Shown here piece after piece: positions 1 to 12,604 of a stretch of DNA of 19,984 bases (positions within the stretch are counted from its first letter, which is position 1; each line of letters begins with the position of its first letter). The notes below the pieces were generated by a model that ran no database searches, was not told where the DNA came from, and saw only the letters and a program-made list of their open reading frames with translations. The DNA is from Conidiobolus incongruus B7586 (lineage: Eukaryota > Entomophthoromycota > Entomophthoromycetes > Entomophthorales > Conidiobolaceae), in NCBI GenBank assembly GCA_000697335.1, contig JNEM01007937.1, forward strand, positions 1 through 19,984, given 5' to 3'. Made by a program: the position numbers and the translations under genes.

Positions 1-14
1 ATAAATAACAAAAC

Positions 15-1245
15 TTATATATATCTTTTTTTTCTTTTGTTATATTATATATATTATAAAACTATTAAGTTAATATTTTAAAATTAATATTATAATGCTC
101 AAATCTCACTTTAAAAAAGTTTACTTATATATTAATCAACTTTATAATAAAAATAAATCAACTTGTGAGATTGCTAGAATTATTAATATTAGTTAATCTA
201 TTATAGTTAGGGTTATTAAGAACAATACTAAAAAAACACTTAAACCAAAACTTAAGTGTATTAAAATTATAGTTAAACATGATAAAAAATATATTTGTAT
301 ATTAATTAGTATAGGTAAGTATAATACTATTGTAAAAATACAACAAGAATTATAAAACTATATAAGAATATTAATTAGTACTAATACTATTATACATGTT
401 TTACATTAGAATAGATACCACTTATATCTTAAGAAAAAACACCCCCAACTAAAAAAATCTTACTATAAAGTTAAACAAGAGTTTAAATGTTAATATTGAA
501 GTTAAATTAAAATTAATTAAAATAAGATTATTTAGTTTAATGAAACAAAAATATATCTTAATAAATTTAATAAAAGAGTTAAATATTTCAAAAAAGATAA
601 AAAACCATTTTATAACTATTATGTTATTATAACCTAAAAATACAATAATAGATTAATTATAGTTTAGGGATATATATTATATTTAAGTGTAAAGTATCTT
701 TATAAGGTTGATAGGGGAATTATTATTGAGATGTACTAAAGTATTTTAAATAATAAATTGAAAAAAACTATTTAATATAGATTAAAAAAATCAAATATTA
801 TTTTCTAATAAGATAATACACCTTGTTATACTATAAATTCTATTATTAAATAGCTTAAAAATAACAAAATAACTATTATGAAATAGCCTCCTCAATTTTT
901 TAATTTTAACCTAATTAAATATCTTTGGGATCAACTAAAAAAATCAATTAAAGCTTTCCCCCCAGCAAAAAGTTTAAATTAACTTTAAGAGTATATTTAA
1001 AAAGCTTAGAATAATATTAATCCTACCTAATATAAGAAGCTAGTTAACTCTATACCCCATAAACTTAAAGAAGTTAGAAAAGCAAAAGATAGATATACTA
1101 GATATTAATTTTTCTATCAATACTAAAATCTACAAATTTATAACTCATCTTAAATATATTTTTAATATTAATATATCAATTAATAATTAATTAAATTTAA
1201 CTATATATATTATATTATAAATAAAAAGTATATATTAATTACATA
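15..1245 (+). mobile_element. Degenerate Tc1-type DNA transposon
   Basis: A Tc1/mariner-superfamily transposon fills this interval. The central transposase relic (95-1108) is clear. The ends are approximate: the first ~45 bases (about 15-60, an AT run, a T-rich tract, then an AT run) resemble the reverse complement of about 1190-1245, which would be terminal inverted repeats, but in DNA this AT-rich the match is weak and no TA target duplication can be told from background. Element length of roughly 1.2 kb is normal for the family. It lies about 350 bases from the LTR nest and shows the same C-to-T type decay, so all the transposons here were probably silenced by the same process. Confidence 0.72.
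95..1108 (+). pseudogene. Tc1-type DD34E transposase, RIP-inactivated
   Basis: This frame encodes the relic of a transposase, the enzyme that cuts the element out and inserts it at TA sites. Read straight from ATG 95 to TAA 1106-1108 it spans 338 codons, usual for Tc1-type enzymes, with no frameshift but roughly twenty internal stops. Family blocks remain: a helix-turn-helix-like N-terminus (Glu-Ile-Ala-Arg-Ile near codon 30), Asn-Glu-Thr-Lys-Ile at codons 149-153, Asp-Asn-Thr-Pro-Cys-Tyr-Thr at 240-246, Pro-Pro-Gln at 265-267, Tyr-Leu-Trp-Asp-Gln-Leu at 276-281 and a basic C-terminal tail ending Asp-Arg-Tyr-Thr-Arg-Tyr. Codon 240 to codon 275 leaves exactly 34 residues, the DD34E spacing. 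The first catalytic Asp reads Asn (149) and the catalytic Glu reads Lys (275), both G-to-A changes. Stops fall where Gln or Trp is expected, as RIP produces. Non-functional. Confidence 0.85.
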
Positions 1246-1593
1246 GTTTAATATAAATTGATTTAAATTAGAACTAATTAAGATATTAATAAAAATATAT
1301 ATATTTTTAATTTTATGATTTACTTTTATAGGTTAGTATATATCTATTAATTTGAAGCTAGTTTTTATCAAATTATAAATATTATTTATATCTCTATTAT
1401 ATTTAAATTTTTGTAATTTATAAATCTAATATATCTAAAATTTTATATTATAAAAATAGAATATAAATTCAATATAAAAAATTAAGTTATATTTTGTAAT
1501 TAAAATCTAAAAATAATTTTTGCATTTAAAAAGTTTATTAATTTTTATATAAGTGTTAATATTATTAAATGTTAATTTTAATGAAATAATATA
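1246..1593. other. AT-rich spacer, no gene seen
   Basis: This stretch separates the Tc1-type element from the outer LTR element. It has stops in all frames, no recognisable motif and no clear relation to the neighbouring repeats. It is the left pre-insertion flank of the LTR nest, continuous before insertion with the sequence now at 13008. Confidence 0.5.
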
Positions 1594-1598
1594 TAATT
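1594..1598. repeat. Left target-site duplication of outer LTR element (TAATT)
   Basis: TAATT directly precedes the left LTR and recurs exactly at 13003-13007, directly after the right LTR. Five-base duplications are what Gypsy-type integrases make. In AT-rich DNA a 5-bp match alone is weak, but it falls exactly at both LTR edges as set independently by comparing the four LTRs. Confidence 0.65.
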
Positions 1599-1996
1599 TA
1601 TAAATATGGTGGTAAATACCAATATAGTATAGAGGAAAACTTGATATAAAAATAACATGATATAGAATATAATTTTATAATATGACTATAGTGTATAAAT
1701 ATAAATAAAGTTTAATTAAGCTTTAAACTAGAATAAGTTACTAATATATTAAGATTTATATTAGGTAATGCTAATATACTATAATATTAATAAAATATAG
1801 TTTTAAATTTAGGAATAATAGAAAAAATAAGAAATAGTAAGTATTGAGAGAAAAAAGAAAAACCTAGTTTGTTAGATAATTCAATACTATTTATATAATT
1901 AATTTAGTTATAAAAGTATAAATTAATCATATAATTTATAGTTAATTAAATTTTATAAAAGTATATATATGAATTTAAAGAACTAGTCTCTTAATA
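1599..1996 (-). repeat. Outer element LTR, left copy (3' LTR of the minus-strand element)
   Basis: This 398-bp repeat matches 6471-6867, 11777-12171 and 12605-13002 over its full length. Its edges were set by the point where similarity among the four copies starts (TATAA, probably an original TGTAA) and ends (CTTAATA, probably an original CTTAACA), giving a TG...CA form. Small diagnostic differences pair it with 12605-13002 rather than with the other two: AAATAC near the left end and a longer ATATAATTTTATAAT block in the first third. Confidence 0.85.
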
Positions 1997-2006
1997 TTCC
2001 CCTAAT
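1997..2006 (-). other. Polypurine tract of outer element
   Basis: On the minus strand this reads as a purine run (AGGGGAA) ending exactly at the LTR edge. A purine tract immediately upstream of the 3' LTR is the primer site for second-strand synthesis in LTR retrotransposons, so it fixes both the LTR edge and the orientation. Confidence 0.6.
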
Positions 2007-2399
2007 AAGTTTTTTAGAGAAGACATATTCTTTAGATTTTTGTAAATAAATATAATAGGCTAAGATATACTTAATATTTTCTAAAGGTTCTTATATAGCT
2101 TCTTTAATAAGATAACCTATTTATTTTATACAGAAATAAAGCTTATTCCTAATAAATTTAAATTTAATTATGTAATCAATATAGTAATTTCTTCTCTATT
2201 ATAATTAATAATTAAATCTAGTTTTAAAGCTTTTAATCAATTAAAAAAAGTATTAAAATCTTTAAAATAAGGTTTGATTATAGATATATAAAAGGTAAAG
2301 TTGATTTTTAAGATTAAAGGTAATTCCAAGGTAATATTTTCAAAACTTAAATTAATAGATTAAATTTTATAAAGACTATAATATAATAGCAAGTATTTT

Positions 2400-4950
2400 G
2401 GATTTAAGCTTAATTTAAGTAAGGTAGGTTTAAAGATAGATTGTTCTAAATATATAAACATACTAGTTTTATATTTAAAAGGATTCTTAAATAATTTTAA
2501 ATATTATTGTTCTATAATCCTTTAATTCTCTTCCAAGTTTAATTTAATAAAGGAATTAATATATTTAATATTATATTAAAATTCAATAACATCTAAAGGT
2601 AAATTAATTTAATGTTTTTAAGCAATTATTAAATTAATATATTTACTATAATTAATAAAATAAAGGTTAAAACCTGTTGATTTATTGACAAAGATATTAA
2701 ATGAATATTAAAGTTAATAGATATAAGTATCTTAATTTAGCTGATTAGAGTTAATTTAAGCTTTAATGATTTACTTTAAGGTTTTAATAGTTTTTTCAGC
2801 AAGTTTATTAGTTTAGTAATGATTAATAGTAGATATAGCTAGATTAATCTTGAGGGAAAAAGATAGTAACTTCTAAAATTAAAAGTTGAATCATATATTT
2901 TTATCAAATATAATAGTTTGTAGAATTGTATAATAGGTAAAAATATTAAAGAATAATAGTTTTATAATATTGTTAACTATAAAAGTTTTAAAATAAGGAA
3001 TAAAATAAATATAGATAAAGAATGAATTAATTATAATTAGTAAGTTATTATAACTAGTTATTAATTTAAGAATTTCTATAAAATTAAGTTAGATTTGTTA
3101 TTAAGTTTTATTAGGGACTTGTAAAGGAATAAGTTTACTATATTTTAATTGGGTATTATATTTAATTCTTTATTATATATCACAGGTATTAATGTATTTC
3201 TGAATTAATTTAATTAAGAAAAGTTAGAAATATTATATTTTAATTCTTTTAGCAATCTTTAACTAGTTTTAATATTCTCTAATAGGTAAGTTATAACACT
3301 CATCAAATATTACTTATTAGATTTTAAGAATATTAGGGATATATAAACAACTATTATAGTATAATAAGTTATCAATAATTTTAAATTCTTTAACATATTT
3401 TAATTGGTTTTCTAATAATTTAAACAGTTTTTCTGTAATTAAAATAAAGAAATTATTATTTAGTAATATTTCTTAAAATAGTTTATTAAATTTTTTATTT
3501 CCTTTATTAATAATAATTATGTTAATATCTATTGGGTTTTTATAATGAAAATAAAAAGATAAGTATATAAGATTTTTTAACAAAGTATCTACAACATAAT
3601 TTTATTAACTTAAGAAATATTAGATAAAGAAAAAGTAAACTTAGATAGTTTTAATTTATCTAGTTTATTTTCTTAATAGATACTTTTTAGTGTTTAAGTA
3701 AATAAGTGATTTATAATCTATAAATATTAAGAAAAGGTTGTAAGATAAAAAATATAAATGATTTTTGATTATTTCTATTAAAGCAAAGAGTTTTTATTTA
3801 TAAACTAGGTATTTTAGTTGAGCTGGCTTTATTTTTCTTTACTAGAATATTATAAGTTTTGAAGTAATGTTTATAAAATTAAACTTAACCTATTCTTCCC
3901 TATTTATTAGTTTATTTTATACTTAAAAGGTAAAATATAAATTGAATTTAAATTATGTTAATTATTTACCAATTACAATAAAATTAGAGTTAGTAACAAT
4001 AATAGTAAGTAGTTTAAGATTAAAAATAGATAAAACAAAAGTATTAGTGACATAGAAAATGAAAACAATTATATAAAAAGTATATAGTGGGGTTTATGTA
4101 AAAAGAGAATTTTTTCTCAAAAAATTAGTTAGAAAAGTTATGAGTTTAATAATAGAATCAATGAAATTTTTAAAGTAATTTAATAATCTAAATATAAACA
4201 TAAATTGATTTTTGTTTATAGGTATAATAAAAGCTTTTACACTATTAAGTTTAGTTAGATTAATATTAATTCTTTAAGAAGAAATAATATAACTATAGAA
4301 AAAAATAGAAGAAGCACCAAAAATACATTTTAATAGCTTTAAAATAATTTATATTTTTGAATAATTTGTAAAACTTAATTTACATATTAGATATATTCTT
4401 CTTTAGTTTTTAAATAGATTAAGATATAATTAAAATAAGTGATAATAAAGTTATTAAAAATAAAGTTAAAAAAAGAATTGATAAATTAGGTAAAAGTTAC
4501 AAAGATATTATATAATTTAAAGTTTATAACTGTAATTTATAATAGCTTAATAAAGTATTAATAATAATTAAAGGAATAGAGCTTTCTTTAGCTTTAATAT
4601 TATAATAGCTATTTCTAATATTTAATTTAGTGAATATAGTAGATTTAAGTAGTTTATCTTTAATATTATATAGGTTTAATAATAAAGTATTATTTTTAAT
4701 AACTTTAGAGTTTAAAATATAATTATTAATATATAATTTTTAACTACCATTAACCTTTTATATAAAAAAGATAAGAAATATTTATAATAAAGAAGAAGGT
4801 TTAATATACCTATTTTTAAATAATTTTTAGATTTTTTCTTCTAAAATTTGATATTATTCAGGTGATAAATGATAAGTAAACTTTAAGTATAGTTGTATAC
4901 CTAAGAGAAGTTTGATTTTGTATTTAATATTATATTTAAAAGGTAATTTA
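2400..4950 (-). pseudogene. Outer element pol relic (RT, RNase H, integrase)
   Basis: Traces of Gypsy pol read on the minus strand in this order. Reverse transcriptase lies at about 4250-4950, with similarity to the conserved core from the N-terminal Pro-Glu-x-Tyr region onward. RNase H lies at about 3590-3990, including the region corresponding to Leu-Ser-Pro-Ala-Glu and Asp-x-Lys-Ser-Leu. Integrase lies at about 2700-3400, with the zinc-binding part near 3160-3320 and the catalytic core below it. RT followed by RNase H followed by integrase is the Gypsy order, opposite to Copia. The left end of this span is approximate; a chromodomain was not recognised. Fossil, with many breaks. The parallel copy in the nested element lies about 4870 bases to the right. 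Confidence 0.75.
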
Positions 4951-6465
4951 TTTATAACTTTAAAAACATTAACAAATTAATTTACTATATTATATAAAAA
5001 GTGGTTATTAGTTATAACTTTATTAAAATTAATAGATAAGATACTAATAGATAAATAATAAACAAATATATATCCCTATAAATTATTAAAGTTTTTAATT
5101 AATTTTTTATATTAATTTTTGTTTATAATAATAGAATTATTTAATACAATTAAAGAGTTGGTATTAAGTAAAATATTTGGTGGTTTTATAATAAGGTAAT
5201 ATAAATTTTTTGAGATTAATTCTACTAATTTCTTTTGAAATATAAATAAAATAGATTTGTAACCTTTTAGAATAATATTTATAGATAAAAAACTATAATA
5301 TTCAAATTAATTTTAATCTAGTATAAAATTATAACTAATGTTACCAACTAGGAATTTAATATATTGAGAATAATTAAGAAATAGTAATAAGTATTTAAAT
5401 ATAATTTTAAATGCTTATTCTATTAAATTATTAGTATATTTAATTATAAAACTGTTTTTTTAAGTAGGTATAGATAGTTTTGTAATAATAGAAGAAATAA
5501 TATAACTAAAATAGTTAAAGTTAATTAAAACATTAACAAGTATATTTATAAAATATATAATTAAAATAAATAATAAAGTGATAATTAAAGGTAAAAAATT
5601 ATAAGGTAAATTAATTACTAGAATATTTCTAGTTTTTAATAATTTAATTAGTTAAAACTTTCTAATATATATAGTTTAATTTATAGAATCATTAATCTAT
5701 TAAAATTTTGTGGATTAAATTAGAATTTGCTAATTAAATATAAAAGAAGTGATTTTATGAAAATATTAATATTATTCAAGTTTAATTTATACTTTGTAAA
5801 TTAAGATTATTAAAAATTAAATAAATATTGTTTTTTAAGGAAACATTTATTAATTCAATAATTAACTTATATTTTTCAGCAATAAAAACAATCTTTATTT
5901 ATTCTTAATTAAACTTTAACTTCTTTATTAAAGGTTTTCTCATAGAGTTTTAAAGCAAAAATATTTATTATTTGAAATTTAAATAGGTTAAAGTAAGTTT
6001 TAAAAGATTAATTTTTAAAATAAGAAAATTTAATTATAAAAGTAAAAAATATTATCAATCACAATTATTATATCACTAATGTTAAAAAAACATATTATTA
6101 AAGTATTCTTTGTTAACTAACTAGAGTTTTATTTAAAAATTAAAATATTATAATAACTTGTAGAATTATTCTTCTTTAGTGATATATAATATATTTAAAC
6201 ATATCTCATTGAATTTCTTAATTAATTATCTTATAGAAGTTTTTTATTTAAGAAAGCTTTTCTCTTATTTATTAAACTTAATTTTTTAATTAACACTTTT
6301 TTTAAAAGCTTTTTCTAATTATTTAAAGGTTTATATTCTTATAATAAATTATCCCCTTAAAAACTCTTTAAGATTAAGTTTATAATAAATTAACTACTAA
6401 ATATAAGTAAATTTTTTTATAAAAGAATTAGCTAATCTAAAGATATTCTTTAAATCATTATTAGG
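4951..6465 (-). pseudogene. Outer element gag/protease region, main part
   Basis: By position this interval, upstream of reverse transcriptase on the minus strand, should hold protease and most of gag. It is colinear with about 9821-11343 of the nested element. I could not recognise a protease active site or a zinc knuckle with confidence. The remaining 5' part of this region was moved to 12172-12604 when the second element inserted. Fossil. Confidence 0.5.
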
Positions 6466-6470
6466 TATTA
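6466..6470. repeat. Left target-site duplication of nested element (TATTA)
   Basis: TATTA precedes the nested element and TATTT follows it at 12172-12176. The nested copy's own equivalent of the target (around 11338-11344) shows that outer sequence resumes directly after the right-hand repeat, so this is a 5-bp duplication with one later difference. Confidence 0.5.
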
Positions 6471-6867
6471 TATAAATATAGTGGTAGTTAAACTAATATA
6501 ATATAGAGTAAAACTTAATATAAAAGTAATGTGGTATAGAATATAGTAATATAATATAGTTGTAGTATATAAGTATAAATAAAGTTTAATTATACTTTAA
6601 ACTAGGATAAGTCACTAATATATTAAAGTTTATATTAGGTAGAGTTAATATCCTATAATATTAATAGAATATAGTTTCAATTTTAAAAATAATATAAAAG
6701 TAAAAAATAGTAAAAATTAAAAAGAAAAAAAAACATAGTTTATTAAATAATTCAATGTTATTTATAAAATTAATTTAATTATATAAGTATAAATTAATCA
6801 TATAATTTATAATTAATTGAATTATATAAAAATATATATAAGAATTTAAAGAACTAGTTTCTTAACA
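6471..6867 (-). repeat. Nested element LTR, left copy (3' LTR)
   Basis: This 397-bp LTR pairs with 11777-12171. Both carry GTTAAACTAATAT or a close form near the left end and a shortened ATATAGTAATATA block, where the outer pair differ. Its right edge keeps the CTTAACA ending, the only one of the four with the original terminal CA preserved. Confidence 0.85.
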
Positions 6868-6877
6868 CTCCTTTAAT
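6868..6877 (-). other. Polypurine tract of nested element
   Basis: On the minus strand this reads TTAAAGGAG ending at the LTR edge, the counterpart of the tract at 1997-2006. It supports the same minus orientation for the nested copy. Confidence 0.55.
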
Positions 6878-7269
6878 AAGTTTTTTAGAGGAGACACACT
6901 CTTTAAATTTTTGTAAATAGGTATAATAAGTTAAAGTATTCTCAATATTTTCTAAGGGTTTTTATATAACTTTTTTAATAGGATAACCTATTTATTTTAT
7001 ATAAAAATAAAGCTTATTCCTAATAAATTTAAATTTAATTATGTAATCAATATAGTATTTTTCTTCTTTATTTTAATTAATAATTAAATATAGTTTTATG
7101 GTTTTTAATCAATTAGGAAAAATATTAAAATCTTCAAAGTATAGTTTAATTTTAGATATGTAAAAGGTAAAGTTGATCCTCAAATTTAAAAGTAATTCTA
7201 AGGTAATATTTTGAAAAATTTAAATCAATAGATTAAATTTTATAGGAACTATAATATAATAGTTAGTAT

Positions 7270-9820
7270 TTGGGATTTAAGTTAGATTTAAGTAAGGTAA
7301 GTTTAAAGGTAGATTATTTAAATATATAAACATGTTAATTTTGTATTTAAAAAGATTTCTAGATAACTTTAAGTATTGTTATTTTATAATCTTTTAATTT
7401 TCTTCTAAGTTAAATTTAACAAAGGAATTAATATATTTGATATTAAATTAAAATTCAACAATATCCAAAAGTAAGTTGATTTAAAGTTTTAGAGTAATTA
7501 TTAAGTTAAGATATTTGTTATAATTAATTAAATAAAGGTTAAAACTAGTTGATTTATTGATAAAAATGTTGAATAAATATTAGAGTTAGTAGATATAGGT
7601 ATTTTAATTTAATTGATTAGTGTTAATATAAGCTCTGATTATTTATTTTAAGGTTTTAATAATTCTTTTAACAAGTTTATTAGTTAATAATAGTTAATAG
7701 TAAATATAACTAAGTTAATTTTAAAGGAAAAAAATAGTAACTTCAAAAATTAAAAGTTAAATCACATATTTTTATTAGATACAATAGTTTGTAGAATTTT
7801 ATAATAGGTAAAAATATTAGAGAATAACAATTATATAATATCTTTAGCTATAAAAGTTTTAAAATAAAAAATAAAATAAATATATTTAGAAAATAAATTA
7901 ATTACAATTAGTAAATTATTATAACTATTTGTTGATTTAAGAATTTCTATGAAATTAAATTAGATTTGTTGTTAAGTTTTATTAGGGATTTATAAGGGAA
8001 TAAGTTTATTATATTTTAATTAAGTATTATATTTAGTTCTTTAATATATATCATATATATTAGTGTATTACTAAACTAATTTAATTAGGGAAAATTAGTA
8101 GTATTTTATTTTAATTCTCTCATTAGTTTTTAACTAACTTTGATATTCTTTAATAAGTAAACTATAGCATTCATTAAATATTATTTATTAGATTTTAAGA
8201 ATATCAAGAATATATAGATAATTATTATAATATAATAAGTTATTAATAATTTTAAATCTTTTGATATATTTTAATTAGTTTTCTAATAGTTTAAAGAGTT
8301 CTTCTTTAACTAAAATAAAGAAATTATTATTTAATAGTGTTTCTTAAAATAATTTAATAAATTTTTTATTTCCTTTATTAATAATTATTAAGTTAATATT
8401 TGTTGGGTTTTTGTAATTAGTACAAAAGGGTAAATATGTAAAATTTTTTAACAAAGTATCTACAATATAATTTTATTAACCTAAGAGATATTAAATAAAA
8501 ACAAAATAATCTTAGATAATTTTAATCTATTTAACTTATCTTCTTAATAAATACTTCTAAGTATTTAACTAGATAAGTGATTTATAATTTATAAGTATTA
8601 AACAAAAGTTGTACAACAAGAAATATAAGTGATTTTTAATTATTTCTATTAAAGCAAAAAGTTTTTATTTATAGACTGTGTATTTTAATTCAGCTAGTTT
8701 TATTTTTCTTAACTAAAATGTTATTGGTTTTTAAATAACATTTATAAGGTTAAACTTAACCTATTCTCTTTTTTTATTATTTTATCTTATAGTTAAAAAG
8801 TAAAATATAAATTAAATTCAAACTAGGTTAACTATCTACTAATTATAAAAAAATTAAAGTTAATAAAAATAATAGTAGGTAGTTTTAAATTAAAGATAAA
8901 TAAGGTAAGAACATTAGTAATATAGAAATTTAAAGCATTTATATAAAAAGTATATAATAAATTTTATTTAAAAAAAAAGTCTTTCTTTAAAAAATTAATA
9001 AAAAAATAATAAGTTTAATAAAAGAATCAATGAAATGTTTAAAGTAATTTAATAATTTAAGTACAAATATAAATTAATCTTTGTTTATAAGTATAGTAAA
9101 AGCTTTAACACTATTGAGTTTAGTTAGATTAATATTAATTCTTTAAAAGGAAACAATATAACTATAAAAAAAGATAGAAAAGGTATTAAAGATATATTTT
9201 AATAATTTTAAAGGTAATTTATATTCTTGAATAATTTATAAAATTTAATTAACATGTTAAATATATTTTTCTTTAGTTTTTGAATAAATTAAAATATTAT
9301 TAAGATAAGTAATAATAAAATTATTAATAATAAGATTAAAAAGGGAATTAATAAATTATATAAAAATTATAAAGGTATTATATAATTTAAAGTTTATAAT
9401 AGTAAATTTATAGTAACTTAAAAGAATATTAAAAGTAGTTAAAAGGATAGAATTTTCTTCAACTTTAATATTATAATATCTATTCCTAATATCTAGTTTA
9501 GTAAATATAATTGATTTAAGTAGTTTATCTTTAATATCATGTAGGTTTAATAATAAAGTTTTATTTTTAATAATTTTAGAATTTAAAGAACAATTATTAA
9601 TATATTATCTTTAACCAACATTAGCTTTTTTTATAAAAAAAATTAAAGATTTTTATAATAAGGAAAAAAGTTTAATATGCTTGTTTTTAAGTAGTTTTTG
9701 GATTTTTTCTTTTAATGTTTGATATTATTCAAGAGATAAATGGTAAGTAAACTTTAAGTATAGTTGTATACTAGAGAGTAATTTAATTTTATATTTAATA
9801 TTATATTTAAGAGGTAATTT
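7270..9820 (-). pseudogene. Nested element pol relic (RT, RNase H, integrase)
   Basis: This is the counterpart of 2400-4950, aligned to it nearly base for base at an offset of about 4870. The domain order on the minus strand is reverse transcriptase, RNase H, integrase, as in Gypsy elements. The two copies differ mainly by C/T and G/A, as expected if each was mutated separately by RIP. Fossil with many breaks. Confidence 0.72.
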
Positions 9821-11776
9821 ATCTACAAGTTTAAAAACATTAGCAAATTAACTTACTATATTATATAAAAAGTAGTTATTAAATATAACTTCATTAAAAC
9901 TAACAAATAAAGTATTAATAAATAAATAATAAACAAATATATATCTTTATAAATTATTAAGGTTTTTAATTAAATTTTTACATTGATTTTTGCTTATAAT
10001 AATAGAATTATTTGTTACAATTATAGAGTTAGTGTTAAGTATAGTATTTAATAATTTTATAGTAAAGTAATATAAATTTTCTAAGATTAATTCTACTAAT
10101 TTCTTTTAGAATGTGAAAAAAATAGATTTGTAACTTTTTAGGGTAATATTTATAAATATAAAACTATAATATTCAAATTAATTTTAACCTAGTATAGAAT
10201 TATAACTAATATTACTAACTAGGAATTTAATATATTGGTTGTAGTTAAAGAGTAATAATAAGTATTTAAATATAGTATTAAATGCTTATTCTATTAAATT
10301 GTTAGTATATTTAATTATCAAGTTACTTTTTTAAGTAGGTAAAAATAACTTTATAATAATAAAAGAAGAGATAATACAATTAGAATAATTAAAATCAATT
10401 AAAACACTAATAAGTATGTTTATAAAAGAATTAAATAACACCAACAATAGGATAATAGTTAAAGGTAAAAAATTACAAGGTAAATTAATTACTAGAATAT
10501 TTCTAGTTTCTAATAATTTAATTAGTTAAATTTCTCTAGTATATATAATTTAATTTATAGAATCAATAGTCTATTAGAACTTTTGTAGATTAGATTAAAA
10601 TCTACTAACTAATTATAAAAGGAGTGATTTTAAAGTTATATTAATACTATTTAAGTTTAATTTATGGTTGGTAAGTTAAGATTATTGAAAATTAAATAGA
10701 TATTGTTTTTTTAAAGGGTATTTATTAACTCTATAATTAACTTAACTTTTTTAGTAGTAGTAATAACTTTTATTTACTCTCAAGTAAGTTTTAGCTTCTT
10801 TATTAAAAATTTTCTTATGAAGTCTTAAAGCAAAAACATTTATTATTTAAAATTTAAGTAAGTTAAAATAAGTTTTAAAAGATTAATTCTTAAGGTAAAA
10901 TAATTTAATTATAGAGTAAAGGATATTATTAATTATAACTATTTTATTACAAATGTTAGAAAAAAACATATTATTAAAATATTCCCTACTAACTAATTAA
11001 AGCTTAACTTAAAAATTAAAGCATTGTAATAGTTTGTAGATTTATTCTTCTTTAGTGATATTTAATATATTTTAACATACCTCATTAAATTTCTCAATTA
11101 ATTATCTTGTAGAAGTTTTTTATTTAAGCTAAGAAAACTTTTCTCTTGTTAATTAAACTTAATTTTTTAAGTAATACCTCTCTTTAAAAGTTTTTTTTAA
11201 TATTTTAAAAGTTTATATCTTTGTAGTAAGTTATCCTCTTAAAGATTCTTTAGGATTAAACTTGTAATAAGTTAACTACCAAATATAAATAAATTTTTCT
11301 AAAAAAAGTGGTTAATTTAAAGATATTCTTTAAATCTTCACCAGGGATTAAATTAAAATAATTCTTTATATTTTTAAGATAGTTTTTAAGCTTGTAGAGG
11401 TTTTTAAAACTATCATAAGTAGTTAATTTGTCTTTAAAAATATTAAAGAGATAGTTTAATATATTAATTATAGTAAAGTAACTGGTTTATTAAATTTAAA
11501 CTTTTTAAGACATATTTTTTTTAATTAAAAGTTATTTAATATAAGTTTTTTAAAGGGTAATAAGCTTTTAAAAACTAAAGTCCTAGATTTACTCAGTAAT
11601 TAAACTACTATCATTATTAAAATAATATAAGGGTATTTTTTTACTAGTATTATAGTATATAATATTAAATTTAAATAAAATAAATTATACATAAAATTTA
11701 AAATAGTAATAATTAGGTTGAATATAAATAATTATTAATTTCTAGTAGGTTTTTAATAGTTTTATTATTGTTATTT
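9821..11776 (-). pseudogene. Nested element gag/protease region and 5' leader
   Basis: This covers everything between reverse transcriptase and the 5' LTR of the nested copy. The segment 11344-11776 is repeated at 12177-12604 because the latter is the displaced 5' end of the outer copy, not a separate repeat. Directly inside the LTR the minus strand starts AAAAATAACAAT; no tRNA primer-binding site could be matched. Gag and protease are assigned by position only. Fossil. Confidence 0.5.
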
Positions 11777-12171
11777 TTTAAGTATAATAGTAATTAAACT
11801 AATATAATACAGAAGAAAACTTAATATAAAAGTAATATGGTATAGAATATAGTAATATAGTATAACTATAGTGTATAAATGTAAATAAAGTTTAATTAAG
11901 CTTTAAACTAAAATAAATCATTAATATATTAAGATTTATATTAGGTAGTGTTAATATCCTATAATATTAATAAAATATAGTTTTAATTTTAGAAATAATG
12001 TAAAAATAAGAAATAGTAAGAATTAAAAGGAAAAAAACCTAGTTTATTAAATAATTCAATGTTATTTATATAATTAATTTAATTATATAAGTATAAATTA
12101 ATTATTTAATTTATAGTTAATTGAATTATATAAAAGTATATATAAGAATTTAGAGAACTAGTTTCTTAATA
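11777..12171 (-). repeat. Nested element LTR, right copy (5' LTR)
   Basis: This 395-bp LTR pairs with 6471-6867 by shared diagnostic differences. In the minus orientation it is the 5' LTR and would have carried the promoter; no surviving TATA signal can be distinguished in such AT-rich sequence. Confidence 0.85.
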
Positions 12172-12176
12172 TATTT
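12172..12176. repeat. Right target-site duplication of nested element (TATTT)
   Basis: This is the partner of TATTA at 6466-6470, with one difference. Outer-element sequence continues directly after it. Confidence 0.45.
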
Positions 12177-12604
12177 AATTAAAATAATTCTTTATATTTT
12201 TAAGGTAGTTTTTAAATTTATAAAAGTTTTTAAAACTATCATAAATAGTTAGTTAGTTTTTAAAAATATTAAAAAGATAGTTTAATATATTAATTATAGT
12301 AAAGTAACTAGTTTGTTAAATTTAAGTTTTTTAAGTTATGTTTTTCTTAACCAAAAGTTGTTTAATATAAGCTTTTTAGAGGGTAGTAAGTTTTTAAAAA
12401 CTAAAATTTTAGATTTATTTAGTAATTAAGCTATTATTAATATTAAAATAATATAAGGGTATCTTTTTTTAATGGTATTATAGTGTATAATATTAAATTA
12501 GAGTAAAATAAATTATAAATCAAATTTTAAATAATAATAAATAGATTTAATATAGATTATTATTAATTTCTAGTAGGTTTTTAGTATTATTATTATTGTT
12601 ATTA
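12177..12604 (-). other. Displaced 5' internal end of outer LTR element
   Basis: This 428-bp piece continues the outer element after the nested insertion and leads into its 5' LTR. It aligns along its whole length to 11344-11776 of the nested copy. By position it holds the untranslated leader and possibly the start of gag. No separate gene is present. Confidence 0.75.

Larger units (their letters stand above)
6471..12171 (-). mobile_element. Nested Ty3/Gypsy LTR retrotransposon of the same family, fossil
   Basis: A second, complete-length copy (5701 bp) of the same minus-strand family is inserted into the outer copy about 430 bp from its 5' LTR. It has LTRs at 6471-6867 and 11777-12171 that share diagnostic differences from the outer pair, so it belongs to a slightly different sub-lineage. 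Internal order matches the outer copy with a near-constant offset of about 4870 bases: integrase about 7570-8270, RNase H about 8460-8860, reverse transcriptase about 9120-9820, gag/protease to 11776. It is younger than the outer copy but equally non-functional, with very many RIP-like breaks. Confidence 0.88.

Noticed and set aside
11344-12604. Apparent tandem duplication of LTR plus about 430 bp
   Set aside because: It is fully explained by a same-family element inserted near the 5' end of the outer copy: the second 430-bp piece is the displaced 5' end of the outer element.
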